From assembly GCA_964474695.1 (NCBI GenBank), contig CAYYTK010000011.1, forward strand, positions 73,432-137,431: a DNA stretch of 64,000 bases, in the 5' to 3' direction. A program made the position numbers and the translations under genes. This DNA is from DAOUBP01 sp964474695. GTDB taxonomy: Bacteria > Chloroflexota > Anaerolineae > CG2-30-64-16. Under the pieces are notes generated by a model, which worked only from the letters and a program-made list of their open reading frames with translations, had not been told where the DNA came from and searched no databases. Positions 8,689-17,396 of this stretch are shown one piece after another; the first letter of the stretch is position 1; every line of letters starts with the position of its first letter.

Positions 8689-10977
8689 ACAGCTTCACCG
8701 ACCCGGGCGCTGAACATCATCGAATGCATGCCGAGCGTGCTCACCCCTGTCCTTTTGGGCCCGGGGCCAAGAAGTGTCGCGGCCGGGAACGGCAGTTTTT
8801 ACGTAGGTCTGTTTGATCCGAGCCAGGTGGCTCGCACCCAGGCAGAGAGCGGTCAGACGATATGGCAGATGGGGACGAGCGCAGGGCGCACCAACGGCAT
8901 CGCCGTTTGGCAGGATGTAGTCGTGACCGCCAACCGCGACGCCAGCACGGTCACGCTGCATGATGCCTCCTCCGGCGCGCAACTGGCTGTGCTGTCCGTT
9001 GGGACGCTGCCCTGGGGCGTCGCTGCGACCGATGGCCGCGCTTTTGTGGCGAATTTTGGGGCTAATTCCGTATCGGTGTTGGACTTGAGCGCACGGAGTG
9101 TGGTGACGGTCGTGCCGGTTGGTCTGAATCCGGTGACGGCAGTGGCTGCTCAGAGCCAGGCGTATGTGTTACATCTGAATGGAAAGGTCACGCATCTGAA
9201 CGCGCAAGGCCAGGTGTTGGCTCAGGTCGAGTCCGGCGCTGCCGATGCACGGGGCATTACCTGGGATCTGTTGCGCGGGCGGCTGTATGTGGGCAGCCGG
9301 AACGGCTACATCATCGCGCTGAGTACAGCGACCCTGAGCGAAGTGGCTCGCTTCACGCTGCCCGGTCCGGCCTACGCGATCGCCGTGAACCCCGGCACGG
9401 GACGCGTGTTTGCGGTTGATGCGTCCAACGATCTACTCTACGTGATCGAGCCTGATGGCAGCGGCGTGGGGGAGATTGCCTTGCCGCCCCAGGGGGGTGT
9501 GGAGGGCGGCCAGGGGATCGCGGCCTGGAACAATCGCATCGCCGTGGCCAACTATGCGGCCGGCAGCCTGACCTATCTGGACGACGCCACCTGCGCCTAT
9601 CGATTGACTCCGGTGGTGATGCCGACGGCGACCTCGACTGCCACTTCCACGCCCACTGCGACCGCCACTGCGACGCCGACGGCAACGATCACGCCCACCG
9701 CGACGGCCACCGAGACGCCGACCGCAACGATCACGCCCACCGCGACGGCCACCGAGACGCCGACCGCAACGATCACGCCCACCGCGACTACCACCGAGAC
9801 GCCGACCGCGACGATCACGCCCACTGCGACCGCCACCGAGACGCCGACTGCGACGATCACGCCCACTGCGACCGCCACCGAGACGCCGACCGCAACGATC
9901 ACTCCGACCGCGACTGCCACCGAGACGCCGACCGCAACGATCACGCCCACTGAGACCGCCACAGCGACGCCAACCCCGTCCGTGACGGCAACGCCCACCG
10001 CGACGCCGACGGCGACAGCTACTGCGACACCCACTGAGACCGCCACCATGACACCCACCGCGACGGTGGCAGCCACCGCGCCCCCCACTGTAACTGTCAC
10101 TCCGACGCCGACGGCCAGTGCGATGCCGACGCCGAACGTCGTGCGTGCCAAGATCGAGATCGTATGGCCGCACGACGGCGCGCCAGTGCGTGATGCCGAT
10201 CTGGCGAACATCACCGCGTATCTGTTGGCAGGGGATGGCGCGGAGCAGGCGACAGCCTTGGACTCGCCGCCATGCGATTGGAGTCCCACGGTGCGCCTTT
10301 GGGTCGCGCAGAATTCAGGGCCGGCAAGCCCCGTGGCGGTGGGGCAGAAGCATTTTGTCAATGAAAGCGGCCGCAGGTTTCCGGCCTGGGATTTCAACGA
10401 TGTCGACGTCAGCGCGGCGCGCGATCCGTCCAATAAACTGATGTTCTTCGTTACGGTGGATGGCGTTCGCACCCTGCACAACGTGTGGTCTCATGCTGCG
10501 GATGCACGCACCATCTTCCCGCAGCAGGATGTTCCTGTCAGTGCTTCGCTGCAGGCGCCGGGAGCGGTGGATGCCCGCATCGAGATCGTGTGGCCGCACG
10601 ATAACCTGCCCATGGATCAAGCCACGCGCGCGAACATCACCGCGTTCTTGTTCGTGCATGGCGCCTTGCAGGCATTTTCCCCCCAGATTGCCTGGACGCC
10701 CACGGCTCGCCTTCACTGGTCCCTGAACAGCGATGTGGAGCAGGCGCCCGGCAGCGGGCTGATCGGCTTCTCGCGCACCACAGCAACGGCCGGCGGGCTG
10801 GAATTCCTGGCGTGGGACTTCAACGATGTGGACACCAGCGCAACCCGCGACCCCTTGAACAAGCTCTACTTCTGGGTCAGTGTGGATGGTCTGCCGACCT
10901 ACAGCAGCATCTGGGCGCACGGCGCCGATGCGCGGACCATCTTCCCGCAGCCGGACCTCCTCAAAAGCTGTCAGTGA
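8539..10977 (+). CDS. 3' part of the gapped surface protein: beta-propeller plus tandem C-terminal modules
   Basis: The frame is open from the gap edge. Thr/Pro repeats lead into a YVTN/NHL-type beta-propeller (about 8709-9600) with blades such as GVAATDGRAFVANFGANSVSV and GTGRVFAVDASNDLLYVI. A second Thr/Pro linker is built from seven 42-bp units. Two tandem ~125-residue modules follow, each starting IEIVWPHD, containing a WDFNDVD core and ending ADARTIFPQ.D. I do not recognise these modules; they look like beta-sandwich binding domains. No YLP tail is present, since the end is DLLKSCQ. It is probably the C-terminal half of the lipoprotein beginning at 6093, exposed on the surface. The next gene is convergent, only 25 bp away, and no terminator was seen. 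Confidence 0.75.
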   Translation, partial: TLTPTLTPTPTASATPSRTPTPTATASATPVLTSTPTASRTPTRTPSPTATASPTRALNIIECMPSVLTPVLLGPGPRSVAAGNGSFYVGLFDPSQVARTQAESGQTIWQMGTSAGRTNGIAVWQDVVVTANRDASTVTLHDASSGAQLAVLSVGTLPWGVAATDGRAFVANFGANSVSVLDLSARSVVTVVPVGLNPVTAVAAQSQAYVLHLNGKVTHLNAQGQVLAQVESGAADARGITWDLLRGRLYVGSRNGYIIALSTATLSEVARFTLPGPAYAIAVNPGTGRVFAVDASNDLLYVIEPDGSGVGEIALPPQGGVEGGQGIAAWNNRIAVANYAAGSLTYLDDATCAYRLTPVVMPTATSTATSTPTATATATPTATITPTATATETPTATITPTATATETPTATITPTATTTETPTATITPTATATETPTATITPTATATETPTATITPTATATETPTATITPTETATATPTPSVTATPTATPTATATATPTETATMTPTATVAATAPPTVTVTPTPTASAMPTPNVVRAKIEIVWPHDGAPVRDADLANITAYLLAGDGAEQATALDSPPCDWSPTVRLWVAQNSGPASPVAVGQKHFVNESGRRFPAWDFNDVDVSAARDPSNKLMFFVTVDGVRTLHNVWSHAADARTIFPQQDVPVSASLQAPGAVDARIEIVWPHDNLPMDQATRANITAFLFVHGALQAFSPQIAWTPTARLHWSLNSDVEQAPGSGLIGFSRTTATAGGLEFLAWDFNDVDTSATRDPLNKLYFWVSVDGLPTYSSIWAHGADARTIFPQPDLLKSCQ
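9685..9978 (+). repeat. 42-bp coding minisatellite, about seven units
   Basis: ACGATCACGCCC recurs every 42 bp (9685, 9727, 9769, 9811, 9853, and a diverged unit near 9895, then 9937), encoding the 14-residue unit TITPTATATETPTA. Units differ mostly at synonymous positions, which suggests selection on the protein repeat. Confidence 0.85.
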
Positions 10978-11002
10978 GGCCTCTTGAAACGGTTGAGGTT
11001 GA

Positions 11003-13378
11003 TCAGTTGCTCAGCCTCAGCGCCGGATCGCCGAGCAAATTGAAGGTCAGGAGGATTTCTCGGATGCCGCCCAAGCTATCGGGCAGGCCGGCCTGAGCCT
11101 GGCGCACCGCTGCGCCCAACGTGCGCGGCCCCGTGCCATCTGCCGGTGTGGAGAGCGCGAGGGCAAGTTCGTGGGCCAACAACTGCTGGTCGCTCAATAC
11201 CGCGGCGCTTGAAGGCACCAGCGCGGCGACGGCGCCCCCCTTTTTCGTCCGCAGCAGCGTCTCGCCCAGTGAGGGCGTGGTGGGGTGCTCGAACAAACCA
11301 CTCAGGCAGGTAACGGTGAAGACGATCGGCAGCCGATCACGATTGCTCAGTTTCCCCGCATCTTCAACGTCGAACACCTTCTCCCTGGCCCACAGCGTGA
11401 TGCTGCCATGACCGAAGTAGCCCACCAGGCCCCGACCCTCAGCAAAAGCGCGCAACAGCGCCGCGCGCGCCGCGCTGCCGTCGTCAGTGATCGTGACCTG
11501 CTCGCTGGTGTAGCCGGCCAGCAGCTTCGCAAACTCGGCGGCTTGCTGCACGAAGCCGGGCTCGTCGTTGTCGGCTACCAGGAATGCCTTGTCGCGCCAG
11601 GTCTCGGTCCCCTCCGCCTCTTCGTAGGCCAGCGTTTTGGCGACCATATCGGCTAACTGCTCCGCGTTCTGGGCAGGAAAGCGACCGACGGCCAGGATTG
11701 GCTTTGCTGCCGGCCCGTCATCGGGCATGGCATACCAGACGTCTGAGCCGGTCCAACCTGAGAAAGTCGTGTAGACTGATTGGGTGGGGATGAGGTCGAG
11801 TTCCGCGCCGCCCAGGTAGCCGCGCGGATCGTAGCTGGCGTCGCCTGCCAGCAGCAGGTAACGCGGCGCCGGCGCGGTCCAGTGGGCCCTGGCCCACTGC
11901 ACCAATGCCTTGATCGGTTCGGGGCCGGCGCGGCCGTCGCCGAAGGCGTCGTAGACCTGTTCCACGTCCATCACAGCCACGCGCAGCCCTTGCGCCTCGC
12001 GGGCAGCGACCAACGGCTGCAGCGCCGCGCGGAAGGCCGGCGCCGTTATGATGATCAGATCCGCACCGCCGGGCCAGTTGCGCAGGTCGGCATTCTCGGC
12101 GGCGGTAACTGCGGGGGGCTGACGCAGGGCGGCATCCGGCGCCACGATGAAACGCCGCGCTGCGCCGTCTGACCCGAAGCGGAGGATGCCATCCTGCCAT
12201 GCCGTCTCGGTGAGCGCGACGGGCGCGGCCGGGTCGGTGACATCCCACACCGCCGCGGGCCGAGACGAGACGCGCACGGCATAGCCGGATGCCGCGCCGT
12301 TGAACGCCAGCCCGGGGCCGTTCGCCACCAACTCGCGGGGATAGGTGATTTCGACCCATTCCAGGTCGAGGCTATCGATCGGCGCGCCGGTGTCGCCGGG
12401 CGCAGTAAGCACCAGGCGGTTCTCGCCGGTGTGCAGGATGCCATCCGGCAGGGCGGCCTCGATGCTGTGCGGCCCCAGACCATCCCACGTCACATCGGCA
12501 ACCTGGGCGCCGTTCAGCACGAGCCTCAGATGATGATCCGGATCGACGTCAGGGGAGAAGGTCTTGCCGTAGACGCCGATGCGCAGGATGGCTTCGCCGG
12601 CCAGGAGCTGCGGCGCCGACAGGGTGATGGCCGATTCCGCCGGCGCGAAGAGTGATTCCCAATACCAGCGGCTTTCGCCCGCCTGGGCCTGGCTGCGATA
12701 ATGGCGGCGCTCTTCGATGCGCAGGGTGTCCGCCACTGCGTTCACCGGTGCGCCGCTTGCCGCGGGCGGCGCGCTGCGCTCCGCAATCAGGGCGGTTGCG
12801 GCGGCTGCGGCTGCCGTGGCCGTTGGCCGGCTCAGCCAGTAGACGTTGCGGCCGGTGTAAGCCTCAGAAGGCAGCGCCTGGCCGTAAAAGCGCAGGGCGC
12901 GGTTGCGGCCCTGGCCGACGAGCTGGAACGCCACCGGCGCGCCGCCGCTCGTGAGCGCCAATTCGTCAGCGCGTGCCGTTGCCAGGTCGAAACCGGCCCG
13001 CGCCAAAGCCGTTGCCGCTACTTCATAGATCCCATCGGCTTCCACGACCAGCTTAACGGTGCTGGATGCGGCGGATGGATGGCTGCACCCTGCGGCCGCT
13101 GCCGCAATTGCGAGCAGCAGGGCCAGGAGCCAAGACCACGCGGCCGTTCTGGCGAGGCGTCTCGCCAGAACTCCCAGATGCAGCGGAGCACCCTGAGCGG
13201 AGCACCGGAGTGCGCAGTCGAAGGGGGCGGAGCAGTCAGCAGGGAGGGCCGCATCCTTCGACTGCACTCCGCCGCCCGTCCTTCGGCTGCGCTGCGCTTC
13301 GCTCAGGATGCTGGGCGGCTCCGTTCCGCTCAGGATGCTTCCAAAGTCATTTTCAGAGCGGCCTGAGTAACTTAACAT
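11003..13378 (-). CDS. Secreted C25-family (gingipain/PorU-like) cysteine peptidase, lipoprotein
   Basis: The C-terminal ~370 residues form a C25 domain. GADLIIITAPAF leads to ARYLLLAGDASYD-like strands (here APRYLLLAGDASYD), then the catalytic His in YFGHGSITLW (about residue 657 from ATG 13378) and the catalytic Cys 34 residues later in TVTCLSGLF (about 691). The N-terminal ~400 residues are beta-rich, as in PorU. A lipobox-like signal (LLALLLAIAAAAAGC) lies about 98 residues in. The DNA between ATG 13378 and that signal is largely a dispersed palindromic repeat (13184-13340), so the true start is doubtful: only CTG codons (13183, 13177) lie between repeat and signal. The gene follows two fibronectin-like genes and a second C25 gene in the same direction. 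Role: cell-surface proteolysis or transpeptidation (inference). Confidence 0.8.
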   Translation of the reverse strand: MLSYSGRSENDFGSILSGTEPPSILSEAQRSRRTGGGVQSKDAALPADCSAPFDCALRCSAQGAPLHLGVLARRLARTAAWSWLLALLLAIAAAAAGCSHPSAASSTVKLVVEADGIYEVAATALARAGFDLATARADELALTSGGAPVAFQLVGQGRNRALRFYGQALPSEAYTGRNVYWLSRPTATAAAAAATALIAERSAPPAASGAPVNAVADTLRIEERRHYRSQAQAGESRWYWESLFAPAESAITLSAPQLLAGEAILRIGVYGKTFSPDVDPDHHLRLVLNGAQVADVTWDGLGPHSIEAALPDGILHTGENRLVLTAPGDTGAPIDSLDLEWVEITYPRELVANGPGLAFNGAASGYAVRVSSRPAAVWDVTDPAAPVALTETAWQDGILRFGSDGAARRFIVAPDAALRQPPAVTAAENADLRNWPGGADLIIITAPAFRAALQPLVAAREAQGLRVAVMDVEQVYDAFGDGRAGPEPIKALVQWARAHWTAPAPRYLLLAGDASYDPRGYLGGAELDLIPTQSVYTTFSGWTGSDVWYAMPDDGPAAKPILAVGRFPAQNAEQLADMVAKTLAYEEAEGTETWRDKAFLVADNDEPGFVQQAAEFAKLLAGYTSEQVTITDDGSAARAALLRAFAEGRGLVGYFGHGSITLWAREKVFDVEDAGKLSNRDRLPIVFTVTCLSGLFEHPTTPSLGETLLRTKKGGAVAALVPSSAAVLSDQQLLAHELALALSTPADGTGPRTLGAAVRQAQAGLPDSLGGIREILLTFNLLGDPALRLSN
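13147..13172. repeat. Hairpin in the C25 gene leader
   Basis: GTTCTGGCGA and TCGCCAGAAC form perfect 10-bp arms around GGCGTC, inside the region coding for the signal-peptide n-region. Confidence 0.7.
13184..13340. repeat. Dispersed palindromic repeat cluster at the 5' end of the C25 gene
   Basis: Several inverted and direct copies of a CCTGAGCGGAGC...GCAGTCGAAGG / CCTTCGACTGC...GCTCAGG type motif are packed into about 150 bp. I know the core as a recurrent intergenic palindrome in environmental bacterial genomes. The translation here is Cys-rich and unlike the rest of the protein, so it is probably not native coding sequence. Confidence 0.7.
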
Positions 13379-13391
13379 AGCAGCGGCTGCC

Positions 13392-14441
13392 CTAACGCGG
13401 CCTGGTCGCGCGCCAGATGAGCAGGCCCACAATGCTCAACAGCCCCGCCAGCACAATCGCGCCGCCGCCCACCAGCAACAGCGTACGGTTGTTGCGGCCG
13501 GCGGTCGGGGAGGCCGGCTGGGGGGTAGCACGCTGCGTCCCATCCAGCAGTGCCGGGCCGGTCGTCGCGGCCGCGAAGACCTGGGGCGTATCCGTCGCGG
13601 CGATGGTCGCGGTCAGTTCGAGGGTCTCCTGGGGCGCCGGGTTGGTTGCTGTGGCCGTCGGCTCCGGCGGCTGCGGCGTCACGGCCGGCAGGGGGAGAGC
13701 CGGGGCGGCGGTCGGGATGGCGGTTGCGGGCGCGGCGTTCGAGCCAGGCTCTGAAGTCGGCGTCGCGATCGTTGCCGGCGGCAGCGGTGTGGCTGTGCCT
13801 GCCCCCACCGGGGTTTCAGATGCGGTGGGGCTGGCGGTGGCAGTGGCAGGCGGCACCGGCGTGTTGGTGTACTGGCGCGTCGCGGTGGGCGGGTCTGTCG
13901 CGGCCGGCTGGGTCGTCCTGGTCGCGGTGGCCGTCCGGGTGACTGTCCTGGTGGCGGTGGCCGTGGCGGTCGACGAGCCTGTGGTGGCGGTAGCCGTTGG
14001 GGTGGAAGTGGCAGCCGCGGCGTTGCAGTTGTCTCCCGCGGCAACCGGCCCATCTTGGGAGCCAGTGACGCCTGATGAGCCCACCTCTGCCACCAGGTAG
14101 CGGTAACACAGGCCCGACGCGGTGGCAGTATCAAGGTACTCGTACTCGGCGCCGGTGTCGCTCCCCTGGGCCGGCTCTTGATAGACGAGGTGCGCCGCGT
14201 CCAGCGGAACGGTGGCTTCCGTTGACCGGTACAAATTGAAAGCCTGCGTGTTATACTCGCTGGCGGTCCCCCACTCGACCTTAATGGAGCCATCCGGCTG
14301 CTGGGTGGCTCGGAAATAGGTGAAAGTGACGGCTGCGTGAGTGGTTAGTGCGGCCAGGCCGAGCAGGAGCACCAGGCAGATAACCAGTCCGAAGTTGGCG
14401 CATGTTCGTAAGTATCGGATCTTCTGCATTTTCTTGTCCAT
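13392..14441 (-). CDS. Fibronectin-like surface protein with Thr/Pro stalk and C-terminal membrane anchor
   Basis: The product has 349 residues. An N-terminal signal (FGLVICLVLLLGLAALTTHA) is followed by a fibronectin-type beta domain (about 38-140) with IKVEWGTASEYNTQAFNLYR and a Cys pair (LCYRYLVAE...GDNCN). A ~160-residue Thr/Pro/Ala-rich stalk leads to a C-terminal membrane helix (TLLLVGGGAIVLAGLLSIVGLLIW) with the basic tail RATRPR. This is the layout of an anchored adhesin or display protein. The beta domain is nearly the same as in the next gene upstream (14452-14898), so the pair is a duplication with different C-termini. It sits between two C25 peptidase genes in one orientation, with a 10-bp gap to its upstream neighbour. 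No strong ribosome binding site was seen, so expression may rely on read-through translation. Confidence 0.8.
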   Translation of the reverse strand: MDKKMQKIRYLRTCANFGLVICLVLLLGLAALTTHAAVTFTYFRATQQPDGSIKVEWGTASEYNTQAFNLYRSTEATVPLDAAHLVYQEPAQGSDTGAEYEYLDTATASGLCYRYLVAEVGSSGVTGSQDGPVAAGDNCNAAAATSTPTATATTGSSTATATATRTVTRTATATRTTQPAATDPPTATRQYTNTPVPPATATASPTASETPVGAGTATPLPPATIATPTSEPGSNAAPATAIPTAAPALPLPAVTPQPPEPTATATNPAPQETLELTATIAATDTPQVFAAATTGPALLDGTQRATPQPASPTAGRNNRTLLLVGGGAIVLAGLLSIVGLLIWRATRPR

Positions 14442-14451
14442 GTTGTTGCAT

Positions 14452-14898
14452 CTAGCGCAGGATCAGCGGCAGATAGGTTTTTGCGCCAGCAGAGCAGTTG
14501 TCGCCCGCGCGGATTGGGCCAGCCTGGGCGCCGATATTCGCCGAAGAGGTCAGCTCGGCCACCAAGTAGTGGTAGCATTGGCCCGGCTGAGTGTCAGTGT
14601 CGAGGTACTGATATGCGGCGCCGGTGTCGCTGCCCTCGGCCGGCGTCTGATAGATGAGGTGCGCTGCATCCAATGGCACGACGGCTTCAGTTGCCCGGTA
14701 GAGGTTGAAGGCCGCGCTGTCCAGCTCGGCCCCGGTCACCCACTCCACCAGGATCGAACCGTTGGGCTGCTGTGTTGCCCTGAATTCCTTGAAAACAATG
14801 GAGGCGCTGAGGGTCAGCCCACTCAGGCCTATGAGCAGCGCCAGGCAAACGGCCAGCCAGCGGCTCGCTTTGAGATATCTGTCGTACATCGTGTTCAT
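14452..14898 (-). CDS. Small secreted fibronectin-like protein with terminal YLPLILR tail
   Basis: This 148-residue protein has an N-terminal signal (WLAVCLALLIGLSGLTLSA) and one fibronectin-like domain (about 35-138: ILVEWVTGAELDSAAFNLYR, GQCYHYLVAEL, GDNCSAG). The very short tail KTYLPLILR ends the chain. ATG 14898 has GGGGGAG in front and overlaps the stop of the upstream C25 gene (ATGA), a sign of translational coupling. The domain is paralogous to that in 13392-14441, but here the stalk and membrane helix are replaced by the tail. I suggest it is a small substrate or partner of the neighbouring C25 enzyme. The family has no name I know. Confidence 0.8.
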   Translation of the reverse strand: MNTMYDRYLKASRWLAVCLALLIGLSGLTLSASIVFKEFRATQQPNGSILVEWVTGAELDSAAFNLYRATEAVVPLDAAHLIYQTPAEGSDTGAAYQYLDTDTQPGQCYHYLVAELTSSANIGAQAGPIRAGDNCSAGAKTYLPLILR

Positions 14899-17282
14899 CT
14901 CCCCCGTGCCTCTGCCGATCCCTGGCCGGGCGTCGCTGAAGTGACAGCCGCGGGTCCGGGCAGGCGCATAGCCGGGTCTCCGAAGAGGGTCATGGTCTGG
15001 ATCTGGTAGTTGGGCCCGAATACCTGGTAGTATTGGCGCTTGGCAATCGTCAGCGCCCGGCCCAGTTCGCGCACATCGTCCTGGAACAGCACGTCCATCA
15101 GGAAGATGCGGAAGTTGCGCTGATCACTTGTGAGGCCCAGCCCGGATGCCGAGATGGCCGCGATGGAGCCGCCCCCCGCCTGGCGCTGCATCGTTTCCGC
15201 GATGCTGACCAGATCCGGGTCCGGATACGCGAAATAGCCGTCCAGGCAGTCAAAGGTCATCACGACCGGCAGCCGGCCGCCGTTGGAGAGGCCGCTGACA
15301 TCGACGCTGCGCCAGAGCCCCTCACCGGCCCATTGGTTCACCGCGCCGTGGCCGGTGTACTGCACCAGCCAGGCGCCCGATTGCAGCGCCTGGGAGATGG
15401 CGCTTCGCGCGGCCAGGATGTCGTTATCTGCTGGATTATCCGGCAGGTAAGCCCGCTGGACGACCAGGTCGGGCGGCAAATGGCTCGCGATAATCTCATC
15501 GGAAACGGTCGGGAAGTCGCCGGACGCATCAGGGTTGTCGGCGATGAACAGGCCGCGGCGCTGCCACTCCGCGCTGCGCACCGTCTGGTCGTAGCTGATG
15601 ATCTTGTCGACGACCGTATAGGCCTCGGCCAGGGTGTTGACTGCCAGCCGCCCCACGGCCACTTCGGGCACCATATCACCGTCCAGGTCGCCGTACAGCG
15701 CGTCGGCCGGCACCTCGCCCTGCCAGGGATCGACCCAGGCCAGGTAGGGTGGTGCGTAGTTGGGGCCGGGCGGGTAACGTTGCGGGTTGTAGCCTTTGAA
15801 GTTCCAGTCGCCATCTCCCATCAGCGTCAAGTAGGCCGGCGCTTGTCCCTCCCAGTGCTCGGCAGCCCAGGCCAGCATGGCCGGCACGGCCTTGGGATGC
15901 AAGATCCCGTCGTTGAACTCGTCGTAGACATCCTGGAGGTCGACCACCAGGGCGCGGCGGCCGTTAGCCCGATGCCACTCAGCCAGCCGGTCGGAGGCAG
16001 GACGGAGGATGGCCGGGCCGACGATCACCGCATCTGCGCCGCCGGCCGGGTTGCGCAAGCCCGTGGCGGAACGCACACTCAGCGACGCCGGAGCGCGAAA
16101 GGTCGATTCTGCCTGAAGCCAATAGCGTGCGCCGGCCGGCGCATTTGCCCGGAAACGCACCGTCAGCCCGGCATCAGATCCGGCGGCGGGCGATGCGCTG
16201 GCGCCTCCGGCCGCCCCGGCGACAGGGATGTAGGGCAGGTACAGCTTGTGGGTGAGAGGCGATGGCGCCACTAGGCGGATCGGCTGCAAGGGGTCCGATA
16301 CATCCCAGATGCTCACATCAGCGGCGGACCACCCTGCGACGGCATATTCACGAGTGCCGGGCGTTTCCGCGGTGAAGTCGAGCTGCCCCTGCCAGGCCCG
16401 GAAGAGCCGGCGGTAGTCTATCTCCCAGTAGTTGGCATAGACGTCGTCCCCCACGTTGCCCGGCATGGTCCAGGCGCCCACCTGCACCTGGTTCGCGCCG
16501 TGCACCAGCAGCCCCGCGGGCACGGTCGCGCTGAAGACGCGGCGCTGCTTGTCGGACCAGGTCTGGTCGACGATGCCCAGGCCGTTGAGCGCAACGGTGG
16601 TGCGGTGGTCGGGGTTGGGGCCGGCGAATGCGCGGCTGATCTCTTCCAGGCGGAACGCGGCCGGTGCGTCGGGCGCGGGGTACGGTAGGGTGTAGGGCAG
16701 GCTGGCGGTGATCGCCTGGCCGGCCGTGAGAGGCGGGCGCAAGCGGGCCCAGAACCACGAGTCTTGCGTGTCGAGCCAGAGCGCGTGCAGGGTCCACCAC
16801 TCGAGAGACTCTTCCGCGCGCACCGTGGCCGGGAAGTCGGTCGGGGGCGCCGGATCGCCCTGCGGCGCGGCGTCCAGGCTGGCGATGCGCGGGCCTGCCG
16901 CGCCGCCGAGGTCGAGCCAGTAGACCCGCTCGTCCGTGTACTTCTCTTCCATCTGCGCACCGCGGAATTTTTGGCCGAAGAACAGGAGGCGATCGGCCGG
17001 GTCGAAGCTGCCGTCATCCTCGCCGGTCACCCGGATGGCCACGGCCGCGCCCAGGCTGCTCATGGCGAAGGTGCGCGGATCGACGGTCGCGGGATCGACG
17101 CCGGCCGCGGCCAGGTCCGCGGGGCCGATCTGCACGATGCCATCCGCGACGACCCCGACGCGCAGACGGAGGGCTGCGCTGGGGCTGGCAGCCGGTTCCA
17201 CGCCCGCGGCCGCGGCGGGCCCCGGCGCCAGGGATGCGCAGAGCAGCACGCAAAGGAGTACAAGACGAGCCGTCGTTCTCAT
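14895..17282 (-). CDS. Secreted C25-family (gingipain/PorU-like) cysteine peptidase
   Basis: ATG 17282 (795 residues) is preferred to ATG 17309 because AAGG lies just upstream and the signal peptide MRTTARLVLLCVLLCASLAPGPAAAAG then starts properly. The N-terminal ~400 residues are beta-rich and contain KLYLPYIPVAG at the junction to the second half, a YLP-like motif used internally. The C25 domain carries ADAVIVGPAILRP, AYLTLMGDGDWNFKGYNP, catalytic His in YTGHGAVNQW (about 645) and catalytic Cys in TFDCLDGYF (about 679). The 34-residue His-Cys spacing is the same as in the second C25 protein (11003-13378). This is the first gene of a four-gene run. It has no lipobox, so it may be released or anchored differently from its paralogue. 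Confidence 0.85.
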   Translation of the reverse strand: MRTTARLVLLCVLLCASLAPGPAAAAGVEPAASPSAALRLRVGVVADGIVQIGPADLAAAGVDPATVDPRTFAMSSLGAAVAIRVTGEDDGSFDPADRLLFFGQKFRGAQMEEKYTDERVYWLDLGGAAGPRIASLDAAPQGDPAPPTDFPATVRAEESLEWWTLHALWLDTQDSWFWARLRPPLTAGQAITASLPYTLPYPAPDAPAAFRLEEISRAFAGPNPDHRTTVALNGLGIVDQTWSDKQRRVFSATVPAGLLVHGANQVQVGAWTMPGNVGDDVYANYWEIDYRRLFRAWQGQLDFTAETPGTREYAVAGWSAADVSIWDVSDPLQPIRLVAPSPLTHKLYLPYIPVAGAAGGASASPAAGSDAGLTVRFRANAPAGARYWLQAESTFRAPASLSVRSATGLRNPAGGADAVIVGPAILRPASDRLAEWHRANGRRALVVDLQDVYDEFNDGILHPKAVPAMLAWAAEHWEGQAPAYLTLMGDGDWNFKGYNPQRYPPGPNYAPPYLAWVDPWQGEVPADALYGDLDGDMVPEVAVGRLAVNTLAEAYTVVDKIISYDQTVRSAEWQRRGLFIADNPDASGDFPTVSDEIIASHLPPDLVVQRAYLPDNPADNDILAARSAISQALQSGAWLVQYTGHGAVNQWAGEGLWRSVDVSGLSNGGRLPVVMTFDCLDGYFAYPDPDLVSIAETMQRQAGGGSIAAISASGLGLTSDQRNFRIFLMDVLFQDDVRELGRALTIAKRQYYQVFGPNYQIQTMTLFGDPAMRLPGPAAVTSATPGQGSAEARGR

Positions 17283-17333
17283 GGCCTTATTGTACCGCGC
17301 TTGCCGCATGTTGGCAAAGAGCCCTCAACACAA

Positions 17334-17361
17334 ACGGCGGCCACCTTGCGGTGACCGCCGT
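17334..17361 (-). terminator. Terminator for the 17.4-18.1 kb gene
   Basis: Read on the minus strand, ACGGCGGTCACC pairs with GGTGGCCGCCGT (one G-U pair) around GCAA, then TTGTGTT. It lies about 40 nt after the stop at 17397. Confidence 0.6.
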
Positions 17362-17396
17362 GTCCATGATCTATGCGTTTCAAAAACCGAAGCTGC

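Noticed and set aside
8354..10130. Tandem repeats as a possible CRISPR array
   Set aside because: The 78-bp and 42-bp units are contiguous, in frame and encode Thr/Pro linkers. There are no unique spacers and no cas genes.
12700..13366. Plus-strand coding region opposite the C25 gene leader
   Set aside because: The translation is Arg/Gly/Ala-rich with no domain and runs through the palindromic repeat cluster.
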